Source of the DNA: Gymnogyps californianus
Taxonomy: Eukaryota; Chordata; Aves; Accipitriformes; Cathartidae
Direction of reading: 5' to 3'
DNA: 64,000 nt
Assembly (NCBI RefSeq): GCF_018139145.2
Contig: NC_059471.1
Coordinates: 85,086,520 to 85,150,519, forward strand
Of this stretch, positions 49,708 through 61,458 are shown piece after piece. Positions within the stretch are counted from its first letter, which is position 1, and every line of letters begins with the position of its first letter. The translations under genes were made by a program, and so were the position numbers. The notes beneath the pieces are model-generated. The model searched no databases. It was not told the origin of the DNA and saw only the letters and a program-made list of their open reading frames with translations.

Positions 49708-49712
49708 GTGGC
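49708..49712. repeat. Target-site duplication, right copy
   Basis: GTGGC directly follows the LTR end and pairs with GCGGC on the left, one transition apart. Confidence 0.6.
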
Positions 49713-52173
49713 ATTCAGGAGGAGTGCATCATTGCCTGTTGGCTCACCCATATTTGGGTTAAATAAGGCTGGGATGAGAGGGAAAAATGTGCCACAGGGA
49801 CATGCTTCGATTCTTTTCCACTATAACCAGTTTGCAAGGTCTTGCAGATTTTTTCCTATATAAGAAGAAAAATAAATCTTCAAGAGTGAGTTGACTAACA
49901 GATACAGGATCCTGAAAATGGCCGACTTGTTTCATGTCTCTGGTTGTAGGGAGTTCATATGCATCTACATTTGTCTGCAAGTACTTGGTACCCATCAAAA
50001 TAAACCTCTTAGCCCTGGTTCATCAAGGTGTAGATGATCAACCATGAACACAAAATTCATTCCAATGGAATTAGTCAAACTACTAATGTACTTAAAGTTG
50101 GGCATGATCTTAAATACCTTGTTGATTCAAGGCTATTGCTTTCATCTTTTAGAACAGAAAATAAGTTGGGAAAAAAAAAATTAAAGAATTTTCCTCAGTT
50201 GTTGGAGAGCAGATAGGAAAAGCTTCTTTCTGGCCAAATTAAAAAAAAATCTTACCTCTTTAAAGGAAGTCCATACCCATATGCAAAATACAAGATAAAG
50301 AAGAATAACTTGAGGGCAGTAACATGGCTGCTGGCATGGTCATATCTGTTAGAGAAATTCTGTGGTAGGGAGGTGGTTATCCAGGTGCAATGTCAATCAT
50401 AGAAAAGATAACAATTTTACAACTTTTGGGTTGGTGCTACAAATACCAGGTTTCATGTTGTGTCATAGATCAGTGAAAAAAAAGTTAGGGAGCAAAGTAT
50501 TCCTGCATTTTCAACAGTAGTGAGAGGTCTTGTGTTTCATATGGAAGAGGGAAAGAGACACAGTTAGGGGTTTGACTTGGTTTTATTTTGAGGTGCAACT
50601 TGGCAACCCCAGCCTAGGGACACTTGTATGGCTTTCATTGTCCTGTGGTGCACAGGAGATGAGACACGATAACCTAAGGAACTCTGCTGGGTTAGTGAAG
50701 CCACCTGAGCTGAGTTTGCGCCAAGGGGAGTTTCAGACTGTGAGCTGAGTACACCTTTAGCCCCATCTGTCTGTGGGTAGTATCTCATTTTTATGTTACC
50801 TAATTTTATGATTCATCTAGAGAACTTTCACAGTTTAGAGTCTTTATGCTCTTTCTGTGTCCCATTAAACCTTTCAGGAACTTCCATCCCTTCCATTACT
50901 TTTGGTTTTCATACCAAAATTGTGTGTTTTTTCTGTCTGGTTTCTCAGCTTCTGTGATGCTGCTTGCCCAGCTCCTCAGCCCTGTGAGGTTCACACCCAA
51001 ACTATAGAGTTCCTATGGAGCTTTTCTACAAATCCAGACCCTTTTCTACTAATGGTTTTGTTTCAAGGTATGGTGATCTACCAGCGGGGTGACCTAGAGA
51101 GTGACTGTATTATGTATTTCAGCCTTTAGCTCTCCGTGAAAGAAGTACTGGGTTCTCGCTTGTATAATATCTGAGTTAAAGAAGAAGGAGTCGTGGTTTG
51201 TTTTTTTTCTTTAACTAAAAATCACTGCTTTTCACCCACATTGGCTCAGTATTGCCTCTCTTCCCCTCTTAACTAAGATGAGCAACCAGGAGCTTAGCAG
51301 TCAGAGAGGGAGTGGGATCAGTTTGGTGGCTCCTGTAAAACTCCAGCTTTTTATAGTGGGGTAATTTACAGTGCCAGTGATTTACTGGGGAGAGTCTTTG
51401 GGATACAGTAGTCTCCATTTATGAAGTGGCTGCTCCTGTTCATGTTAACACATCAGACACGTCATCATGAATGATAAAATGGTGCAGACCCCCTTCTGTA
51501 GAGTCCTGAAGTGCAGGCTGCCCGTTTCTCAGCTGGCGCTGCGGAGATGTCTGCAGCAGCTACGCTGCCATGACATGGCACAGCTGCTCCTCTGAGATTC
51601 CTCTTTTAACTGCTAATTCTTCAGTCCTTCATCTCGGACAAAACCTGCCCATGGAAATCTTTAAGGCACCGCATTTTCTTCATTTCTGGTCTGCTGTTCT
51701 TTTTCTCCTTCACTTTCCCAAACAAATAAACCCCAAATCCCTGAATGTATTGATTTGATGACATGTCTGGACAATGATGTCACTAGTGGTGTCACTGATA
51801 CAATAGAGATATATAAATGCATAAAGCATGCTTTTTTGGCCAATACAAAGACTTGTCCTGAGGAGTATGCTGTGTAGATTGACACAACTGGAGGATGGAA
51901 CCCTTAAAGAAGCATTGAACCTAAACAAGCTAGTGATGGAGTGATCAAGTTAATATGCATCTTGTTTAGATTCCACTGGGCTTATTGAATTTCCCATCTG
52001 TTTTGTTCATCCTTCCTGGAGAGAGAGATGAAATTAGATAGTCCTTTGGGATACATGGTCATGAGAGAACTGAGTAGAGAAAGGACACAGTGCGACACAC
52101 CAGGCTGGAGAGTTCATTTCAACACTGGACGGAGGGTCGTCATCCTCAGTTTATTGTCTCATTTCTTCCCCAG
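49713..52173. other. Non-coding stretch, nothing recognised
   Basis: AT-leaning unique DNA with several A-runs (near 50170 and 50240). No open frame above 80 codons and no recognised repeat. Confidence 0.55.
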
Positions 52174-52216
52174 GCTTTTTGTCTATCTTTGGGTGCCATT
52201 TGGGCTCAGAGGCTAG
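52174..52216 (+). other. Micro-exon-like segment with strong splice signals
   Basis: A pyrimidine-rich run TTTATTGTCTCATTTCTTCC leads into CCAG at 52173, and 43 bases later TAG|GTAAGT forms a near-consensus donor at 52216/52217. One frame is open through it (AFCLSLGAIWAQRL). Both splice sites are among the best in the window, but the segment is very short and could equally be an exon of a non-coding transcript or a chance pairing. Confidence 0.25.
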
Positions 52217-52597
52217 GTAAGTTTAGCCACCTTCCCTCATTGGTGTTCTCCTCCCATACTCACTTCCCCGTGTGAATGGAAGAGCATCTCTGCCCCGTTC
52301 AAAGAGTCCTTTCCTGTATCAGCTATCAGACTGGGGTTAAGTCAGGCAACACAAGAGCCCCTGTGCTCTGCTATAACCCACAGGTTCCCCTCCTGTACAA
52401 CTGCTGTTGGCCCAGTGGTTCCCTGTCATGTATTAGTGCTGCTGATTCTTCCAGTCTTCGTGTAGAAGCTTTCCCTTATCCAAACTGAATTATAGTATGT
52501 TATTTTCAGACTGTTTTTCCAACTTGAATTGTATTCCTGTCTTCTAGGGCATGGGCAGCATCCTCCACCGTGGTGTTACTGGGAGTTCCCTTGCTCC
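52217..52597. other. Non-coding stretch left of the LINE fragment
   Basis: C/T-rich unique sequence. It may include the worn downstream part of the antisense LINE to the right, but no consensus blocks were recognisable. Confidence 0.4.
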
Positions 52598-52925
52598 TGC
52601 TTTCCTCCCCCCTTTAAAGCAAGGATTCATGCTTACCCTTTTCCAGCCTCTGGGCCTTCACCCATCTACAAGTTCTCAGGGATGATCATTAACGAGCCTG
52701 TTAATCATTGCTTCTGTTACTTCTCTAAGTACTTTTGGATGAATTTCCTCAGGCTCACATGATTTGAGAGCATCTGTCCATTTAAGTACTTTCTAACCTG
52801 GTCTTTCCATGGCCCAAGCTGAGGTCATTCCCCTTCGTAGGTACTAGTTGTTACAGAAACATTATTGCTGCTGACCTTTTTTTGGTAAACACTGATGCAA
52901 GGAGGACATCAAACACTTTTAACAG
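52598..52925 (-). mobile_element. Ancient CR1/L3-type LINE fragment, antisense
   Basis: Plus-strand blocks TTTCCAGCCTCTGGGCCTTC, GGGATGATCATTAACGAGCC, AAGTACTTTTGGATGAATTT, CCTCAGGCTCACATGATTTG and a GCAAGGAGGACATCAAACAC-like block follow the reverse complement of the CR1/L3 ORF2 region just upstream of the core reverse-transcriptase motifs. Frames are broken. It is antisense like the pieces at 11.5-13 kb, but covers a more upstream part of the element. Confidence 0.7.
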
Positions 52926-53091
52926 GCTCGTTCCTCTTCAGACACATGCTTGTCTCCAAAAGGGGAGGCTGCCCTGGGACCCATGGCTGGCAGAGGGCAT
53001 GGTCTCAGGCAAGCCTTCGAGCAGGCTTTTCTCTGCGAGGAAGCCTTCTGATTATATGCTGGGATCATCCGGTGCCTGTGTGCCCTGGCCC
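52926..53091. other. Short non-coding stretch
   Basis: Unique sequence between the LINE fragment and the CpG cluster, with nothing recognised. Confidence 0.4.
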
Positions 53092-53220
53092 AGCTGACGG
53101 GACGGGCGCCGTGGCGTGCACCCCATTCCCATTTTCACACGGCTAGCTTTCTCAGAGCAGGAGGAGAGAGCAGGCGGAGGACCGCTCGCTTCCCGCTCGC
53201 TGCGGTATGGACTGCCCCGC
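53092..53220. promoter_or_regulatory. Small CpG-dense cluster
   Basis: About 13 CpGs in 130 bases at high G+C, followed abruptly by AT-rich DNA. It is too short to meet usual island criteria. It may be a small orphan regulatory site or a G+C-rich remnant; no promoter element was seen. Confidence 0.3.
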
Positions 53221-56200
53221 AGACTGTTTGTTCAGGTGGTGCCGGATTATCATTATCAGACCTCACACTATAAAAACCCCTGAGTTTCTACGCTTTGAAT
53301 TAGAAGAGTGATGACACAACAGATTAACTTTTTCCTACTTCACCCCCCTGCACACACCTATGCTCTTTTCCACAACCTCCATCTAATAACAATAATAATA
53401 ACAACAGAAAACAAAGCAAATCCACAGCCCATGCAGGAAACTGCTCACGAGTCGTAGACTCAATGTTATTTTTTATGTCGTGCCCGCCAAAACCAACATG
53501 AGTCTGCCTCAGGGATGTGAAACCATCTCGGATTTATTAGAAATGAGTATTTTTCATGGCTCCTTCCTCTTCTTCCCTTACCATTTTGATGACCAGCCAG
53601 TCCATAAAAGCTTTCCTGCAAACTCCGCTCTGAGGGAACAATGTGCAACAGCTTCAGTTTTGCACAGAAAGGCAAAGGGTTGCCTTGAAAACCACTGCTA
53701 TTGTTGATTGGTTTCTGGAGAAGGACGTTCATTAGTGCACTCCTTAAAAACAGACAAGGTCCTTTCTGCAGCGGTTGTTTCTTGGCTGACTAAAATGTGT
53801 GTGTGTGGGGGGGGGTGTATGTCTGTCACAACATCCTCAATTCCTGGGAATCCGAGTGGCAGCCCCAAAGTAAGCGGCAGGTAGAGAAACACAAAGTCCT
53901 GGTCCTGTGTGCTCCTTGCTGAGCTGGAGGCACGGGTGTTTGAAGGACTGCGTCTGGTCGATGTGACATCAAACACGGCCGTGGCTTTGTACAAACCAGG
54001 GAGAGCGCCGAGCGTTGGAGCTGTGGTGCAGAGCTATGCCTTTGGCCTGCCTCCTTGGGCTTGGGGCTGAGGGCATGACTGGCATGTGGGTCACTGTCTG
54101 CCCCCCTCACGGACACCCTGGGGTGCTGTGGGGCAGGCTCCCCACGACTGCTCCTGCATGGCTTCTTGTGTCCCCACTGTTGGGCACACTGGGTGCACCA
54201 ACTGCACCTCCTTTCCTCCGACATCTGTAATTCCAGGTAGACAGGTTCAAGACATGCTGCGAGATTTTTCTGCATTATTTTCAGCACTGTGCCTACTCTC
54301 ACTGCAGTGTTTTAAACACGGCAGGTGGATTGTCTTTGCCAATGGAGAACTGGAGAGCAGAATCTCATAGAAAGTGCATGGTGGGTCATGATAAATTTAT
54401 TTATCACTTCAGCCTTTGATGGCCATAAGTGTTTCATGAAGCTCGTCACAGGAGTCAGAATCCTTGCCAGTAAATTGGCTGCATCAGTTTTGCCAACACC
54501 TGTCGTTCAAGGACCAGAAATTTAGCATGGTTATTATACACTTTTTACAAAATAATTTGCTTTCAGATTTCTTAGCTTTATTTGGTGTAAGCTTTTCCCT
54601 GCAACCAAGAAAGCTAAAAACATTTTATTTTCCTTCAAATATACCACTGACTCTCACTTAATGACCTGACTCGAGGAACTGGTGCTTTAAGAAAATCATC
54701 AGAGTCTGAGTAGGCATGTGTTCACACTCGCAGCATGTAAAAGCCAAGGCCTGGAGTGTCTGGTGCCCAGGTGTCCGTTTGTCACCATAAATATAGCCAA
54801 ATGAGCTGTTTGATACAAAGTGATGTGCGACAGCTAATCAAATGAAATCTCTAGGTTACGCGTGGGCAGAGTCCTGGTCCTGGCCTTACGCATTTTGCCA
54901 CAACTGAGTGCAACACTGCTGAGTGTTCTTATTTTGAATTACCCTTATTTAGCCCCCATTCCTTCTAAGGTGGTAACTATCAGAGATTTCTTCTAACTTT
55001 TTAGACACCTGTAGTTGCAGAGAATTGTTGGAAAATACATCCCCCAGTGTCTAAAAAAATAGAAGCCAAATAAAAAAAAATATCCTGATGCATTATGAAT
55101 TGTTCAAGCCAATCTTCTGAATGCTTAGGGTCTGATTTTTGAAACAAAATGTCATTTTAGAAGTTATTAACAGACTTCCCATCCACGACAACGGGATGAT
55201 TAGTGAAACTCACTTGACTTTAGAAATTGATGAGTTTCAGTGACTGAATTTATCCTAAGAGAAAGAAACAGTAGACTCAACATGATTTATTAACATGGTG
55301 GTCATCCTTTATCTCGGAAGAAGAGCAGCCGGCAAACTGCAAAAATGTGGGGTTTGCCCTTTGTCATTTATCTTTAAAATCACATTATTCTGAATAGTTT
55401 CATTCTCCCCCGTTCTTCTTTTCACACCAGTATGAATGTGGTTGCCACTGTGAAGATGCCCTGTGAAGTTCTGAAAGTAGCGTGTGGACTTAGACTGCAA
55501 AAGCCTTTGTGTGGATCTCTGTCAGCTCCCGACATGGGGGAACGGAGGTGGGGGTACAGCCAAAAGAGGGATGTGCTTTTCAGGGGAGTGGCTGTCTCAT
55601 CAGCCGACAGGACCTCGAAGCCTGGGGCACCAGTGCAGTGCTCCCAGAGCAGCCAGCTTTTCTAAGCTCTCGTCATGCACTGGTGGCCAGAGGAAAAATG
55701 GGAGTGTCCCCTTCTGTGACAGACAGCATGAGCTTCAACTCAAAGTTTAGGAGGATACAAAGGGTAGGTGTTTATACAGTTGGTTACAAATATATAAAAT
55801 GCAGTGTTTTAAAAAAAATATGTGCGTGTGCGTCAGTTTGAACATGGAGATGACCTGTCTCATTTTGCGACTTTTACAACAGACAGACATTTTTTAGAGC
55901 CATAATCAGGTTGATGTTTTTCAGGTTGGAAAAGAAACATTTTTGTGAGCATAGGATTGGGGTGGGTTTTGTTCCACAAGCCCGTCTCGAAGTAAGATTT
56001 GTGCAGCTCAGAAGTAATTGGTGCAGGTACATGAAACTCAGCCTCTGAAAGGACAGGGGAAGGTTGCTGAACCTGGCAGAACTGGAGGCTGGAGTTTGTT
56101 AGCCCGTTCAAGCAAATGTCTGAGTGTGAACCCAAAATACAATATGTGGATTTCTATTACAATGATGATGCAAACCATAGACACCTACAGATGCATGTGT

Positions 56201-59200
56201 GAGAGAAAAGGTGGGTTTCTGTGAAACACGTGTTGCAGTCCAGATTTGGGACTTCCGAGTGCAGATCTGAGCCTTTTTGGGTTGGGCTCACCCCGCTTCA
56301 GTCATTCTGCCCTTGATCACTCCTTGTTATTACTAAAACATGCCTGTCTGAAACATGCTCTCTGCTAATCCTGTCTCAGAGATCTGGCTTCCTGGGCAAA
56401 GGAGAGCCAGCCTTTCGCTGACGTTAACGTATTGTCCCCTTTTAGCAATGGAGATGAATCCTTGACTGGGCAAGCGGACCGTTGTGGCTGCCCGGCTGGC
56501 TCTTTGAGGGAGCTGCGGGGCCATGTGGACAAGCCGAGCTCATCCTCCCTACAAGCTTCTGTGTTTAGTTACCCATGCACAAGATGAAGAAGCGGGCCGG
56601 TAATGGGTACCAGATGGAGGTTTATGTGTTTAAACAAAGACACATTCTGGACAATCAGAAACAACTGAGTGGCAGTTTATACATTAAACCCCAATTTAAC
56701 AACAGCGCTTGCTCGCTGACCGAGAAGAAACAGGGCAGAGAACTCTTTGTGTTGCCCTGATCGAATGATTCCCCATTGTCCCTGCTTCTGCCAGGGGGGC
56801 ATGTGTACATAAGGAGAGGGTGTATGTAGGAGCGTCACTTTCACAGCTTGTGGAGAGCCTTCCTTTCAATGGGACATGGCCACGGTCAACTAGTTTTAGA
56901 GACAAGCCACCTTGCTGGCCGCCCTTGTCATGTTCTTGTATGTGTGTCTCCCTAGACTGCAGGAGGGAGTGTTGTTACGTTTGTTCCCACTGGTGGGTCT
57001 CTGCTGCAGAGTGTAGGTGTGTGTTTTAAACCAAACCCTTGGCAGTACACAAGTGGTTGCTGTGGCTCCTGCCATAGAAGATAGTATGAGTTTGGTTACA
57101 GCTAAGCATCGTTCATCTATATTTCTGTTAACTAAGTTGACTGAATGAATGGAAGATCTGTCCTGCACTACCAGGTGGATGTCTGTTGAATATAAAAAGG
57201 AAACTGTCATCGTCTCCACAAGCTATAACATCACCCTCTTCTGTATACTGAGTATCTTGTTTGACTGCATATACTGATAAGCTTTACGGTTTGACATGTT
57301 ATATAAATAAAAAAATCATCAAGAGAATGGTAAATTCCTAAACTTAATCTCTCAAAAGCCAAACAATAACATTTAACCTTAACTCTGTCTGTTTGGATTA
57401 TGGTAAAATAAACTTCCTCGCATGTCATTCTCAAATAATATAACCTGTCAGCACATGTGTCAGTCAGCAAAGATAGTGTATTATTTAAAAAGCCAGTTCT
57501 GTCAGTAGGAATTGAACATGCTCATCACTTTGCAGGAGTACGTCTTCTCCTTTCACGTGTGGAAGCCAGTTTTTGTTTCCCCAAATGCTGAAAAAGCATC
57601 TAAGCATTTCTAAAGGGGAAAAAAAACCCGAAGGAAGGAAGAGTGGCCCTCGCTGGCAAGCTGAAGCTTCCTTAGCTCAAAAGGCAGTCACCAGAACAGC
57701 GCAGGAAGGTCCCAGCTCCTCTGTGCTTCCCCGTCAGTAGAGCAATTTCCTTCAAACAAGTAAGGGTGCTTTGCCCCTCCAGTGGTTTGTGTTTTATTTG
57801 GTTTTGTAGGTTTTATCACACAGGATTTTGTACATACCACTACACAATGAAAGTGTTTTCTCCACTGTAATTGTACCAGCAGCCCAGGGTGATCTGTTTC
57901 TTCCGCTCAACCTGACCCTCTTCAGCATTTTGTTGCCTTTGTGTCAGAGGAGAGATGAAATAGATAGGCTTCCTTGATGGCACACACGATGGATGTTAGC
58001 CTCTGTCTTGATTGTGTTAAGCAAAGAGGTTTCTCCGTTTCCTCAGGGATTGCGAAGAAACAGACGGAAAGGATACTCATCCCTGAAGTGCATGTGAGTT
58101 CACGTCGGAGCTGTGGTCCCCAGGCAGCCGGCATCTGTAGTCACATAGCCTCATGTTTGGGCAAGAGGAATAAGGAGAAAACATTCCTGTGAAATAAGTC
58201 CTCTCCAAGGGAAGGAAAAGGAAAACCCCACTCAGTCTGTATCCATTAACAGTATGGGGCAAGCTATATATAGAGTGTGGTTATAATTGACAATGTGCTA
58301 TTGTGTACTAGGAATGGGCAAACCAGGGAAAATACCATTTCAGTATTAGCAGGATAATCTTCCTGGAACTGCGTTACTGAGCAAATGTGCTAGAGTAAAT
58401 AAAACACTGGCGGAGCGTCTCACCTAGATGTCAGTGTCCCCAGCCAAGACAGTTCTGATCATGAAAAACATGTGGGTAGCTCTTTCCTCTGCCCCTTTTC
58501 TGTGCTTGTTTTTGTCAACACAATGTCCCACACAAGACAAAATACACAAGTTCTGCCATGTTTTGAGAGAGGCAGAAGTTGTGAAATTTCTGGTCCAGCA
58601 AGAAGCAGGAAGTCTTCCTCAGCAGTGGAAACCTTCGCTTTCTCTTGTGGCCTCTTGCCATCTTTTTTTTTTTCGCTGACAATTATTCTTCCACTTCAGT
58701 AGTTCTTCCTGTAGCTACCTGCTAATGAACTAAAAATCCCTTTTCTTGCATGGACTGAGAGCCTCATGAGCCCAGCACTTCCAGCTGGGATACTGTTGCA
58801 AATCCTGTGGTATTTGACAAATGTCTGTACGCTCCAGCTTGTGCATTTATGTGATAAGGTGAGACTTTCAGCTTTCAACACGGAAATGTGGCCCACTTAC
58901 GTTACAGCTTTTCAGTATGCAGATGAAACGCAGAACCTATGGTGCTTCCTAATCCCAGGTTTTCCAGCAGCATAGTTAAGATGTTAGCAGTACTGCCATC
59001 CCTGTCTGCTGGTCCATTTGCCCTCTCCCAGTTGCAGACCGACTCTCTAATGAGTGTAGACTTTGAGTGGATTTTCGGGTGTGATCACACTCTTCATCTG
59101 ACTCACAGCCATAGAGGCAGTTGGCCACGAGCAAACTGTTGCTCCCCAATGCTAGTCTGTCTGTGGGTCCAGAAACCTACACGCATTGCCCCAGTTGTCA

Positions 59201-60543
59201 CCATCCACTGTCTTTTCGAGACTCATAGATGTCAGCTGACTTCTTGCAGCCATGGTGTTGCTGCAATGTCGGGAGACCATTTTGTAGAGAGCCTGCAACC
59301 GAGCTTGAGCTGAGCCCCTCGTTTGTATTGCTTTTACAGGCAGTGATGGTGCCTGTAAAAACCCCAGACCTCCCCAACCCTTTCCTTTCCTTCTCTGAGG
59401 ACTGGACAAAGAGCTGAGTTTGACCGTTCCCAGAAGTGGGTGGCAATTGGAATGGGATTTTGCACAGGGCAGATAACAGGTTTGAAGTGTTGCATTTTCT
59501 ATCATCTCATCCACTTCACTTCCAGGATGCCAGAGCCACTCCAAGGCCGAAACGTAGGCTGCGAGCAAGGGCTGCGCTTTGGTGAGCTCCGTCTCAGGGT
59601 TAGTTGCAGACCACAGTGAGCTTTTCCTCACCAAAGGAGGTCTGTTTAAAACCAAACAAAACAACTTTTCAGATCACTTATGAATTGGGATCATGTGGAA
59701 GGGGGCAACGTAATAACAGGGTAGAACAACTTGTCAGCTCTGCAATTAACATCAATATGTGCTATTTAGCTCTCTTTATAGACATACAAACACACTTCAA
59801 ACAGCCATCTCGTTAGAAAAATCATGACTTCTATACATGCAGCATAAAGATTTCAGGCTGTTGAATACCACTCACCATTATTTTTAGTTTACGAAAACAA
59901 AAGTCTTAATTATATTTCCAATGACAACAGCATCGTTAGCAGCCAGATGTTTTTCCCTTAAATTAAAACACACACAAAAAAGATTGTTTGGGGGCTTATC
60001 TAAAACAGAGGTACACTTAATGAAGTTGGCATTGAAACATCAGGTTCTCTACAGGTCAAGATGGCATCGTGAAGCCTTTGAAGAGCTCTGCAATCCTGTC
60101 ATCCCAGCCATGTGCCGTCCGTAGCTGTTTCTCAGCGTTGCTTGGAATAACAGGAATCTTACATCATCTCCCAGGGTACCTCCACAGCAGTACAATAATC
60201 CAGAGCCAGGGCACAGGGCTGATGACTTTCACATCATCACCATGGTGTTACACCGTTGGTATACATTCATTGGTCCTCTAGCAGCTAGCATCACGGTGTC
60301 CTGGTCTGGTACCGGGGTTGCTACAAGCTGTCCTGGGCCTCAGGGCAAAATGCTCACTGTGAGCAGCTGTCCCTAGCATTTCTGGACATCAGAAAAGCCT
60401 GGAAAACATCCACTGCACACAGAGTGATGCTGAGGTGATGATGGGTACCTGTGCCTCCACATGCACGACATTTTCCACCTGCCTCTTCCAAATCTGCCAA
60501 TACCAGCATGTGGATATTTGAGGGAGGGAGGAGGATGTTTTAG
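53221..60543. other. Long non-coding stretch with microsatellites
   Basis: About 7.3 kb of unique DNA. It includes an (AAT/AAC)n microsatellite at about 53384-53408 and a (TG)n run passing into nine G residues at 53796-53815. Frames of up to 170 codons (59152-59664, minus) are open but lack protein-like features. About 59740-59960 is AT-rich, repeat-free and dense in AATTA and ATTA words, a composition often seen in conserved non-coding elements, untestable here. Confidence 0.5.
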
Positions 60544-61458
60544 CTCTTCCCAGAGCCTAGTAGTGGAGCCTCAAAATCTGGGAGATGGATCCTTGTTGTG
60601 CAGTCGGTGAATGAGCTGCCAGAGCACGGGAGCAAGCTCCGTTCTTTCTGCCTCCTCGCCATTCCCCATGGCTGCTCCTCTGTGCAAAGTGTATTTCTTG
60701 CCCAAAAGTGCGGTGTAGCAGCCCCAGTGACCAGCTGCCCCCGCGTCCTTCTGCCCACCCTGGCCCCAGGGGCTCGCACCTCCCTCCAAAGCCACCCTCT
60801 CTGCATTGCTGTTGTGGCACAAGGCAAGGGAGGGGAGCCGAAATGTGGCTGGTGGGGCCCTGGCCGGGCCCTGCACTGTTGCAGGTGTGAAGGGGCTGGC
60901 GTGGGGGATGGCAGCACGGGTGGCCGGGTGGTACGTGCTCTCCTCCCCCTGATTTATCACTCCTGGCAGAATGGTCACAGTCGCCATGCTGGAGGAGCGA
61001 ATACCTTGATTAACGGAGCAGGCAAGAAGCAAGCGGCAGCCCCCCCGCCCCCTCTCCCTGCATCTCACCAGCTTTTCATCTCCCAGAAGATTAGGGACAA
61101 CCGTGTCCTCTGGCTGTGCCATCCCCGTCCCCCGGGGCAGGCATGCAGCGCGGAGCCAGAGCCGTCCCATCCCCCCGCCGGGCAGGGGACCCTCGCCCAC
61201 GCCACAGCCTGGTGGCAGGTTATTTGCACCAACTCCGTATCTCCTCGGTGTTTTGCCTCAGAAGCACTTGTTTGCTTGCCTCCATTGGCTCTTGCTTGGC
61301 CCAAACTGCAAAGTAAAGCTGCAGAGAGCAATTTTTGTGTCCGCTCCTTGTGGTGCAGCCTATTTTTTGCTTGCACTTTACAGTACTTGCAATTTGAAGA
61401 TTTATCTTTTCACCATTTCTGCAGCAGAAATGGAAGTTCTCCCAGTCTTTTCACTTAA
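60544..61458 (+). other. Longest stop-free frame (about 305 codons), G+C-rich
   Basis: Stop-free from 60544 to the stop at 61456-61458, but the first usable start is a GTG and no upstream acceptor of quality was found. A minus-strand frame of 209 codons overlaps it (60571-61200). The peptide is rich in Pro, Gly, Ala and Cys, includes AAAPPPPLPASHQ, and shows no domain or repeat I recognise. High G+C lowers stop-codon frequency on both strands, which explains most of the openness. CpG density is moderate at 61030-61200. Probably non-coding. Confidence 0.25.
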
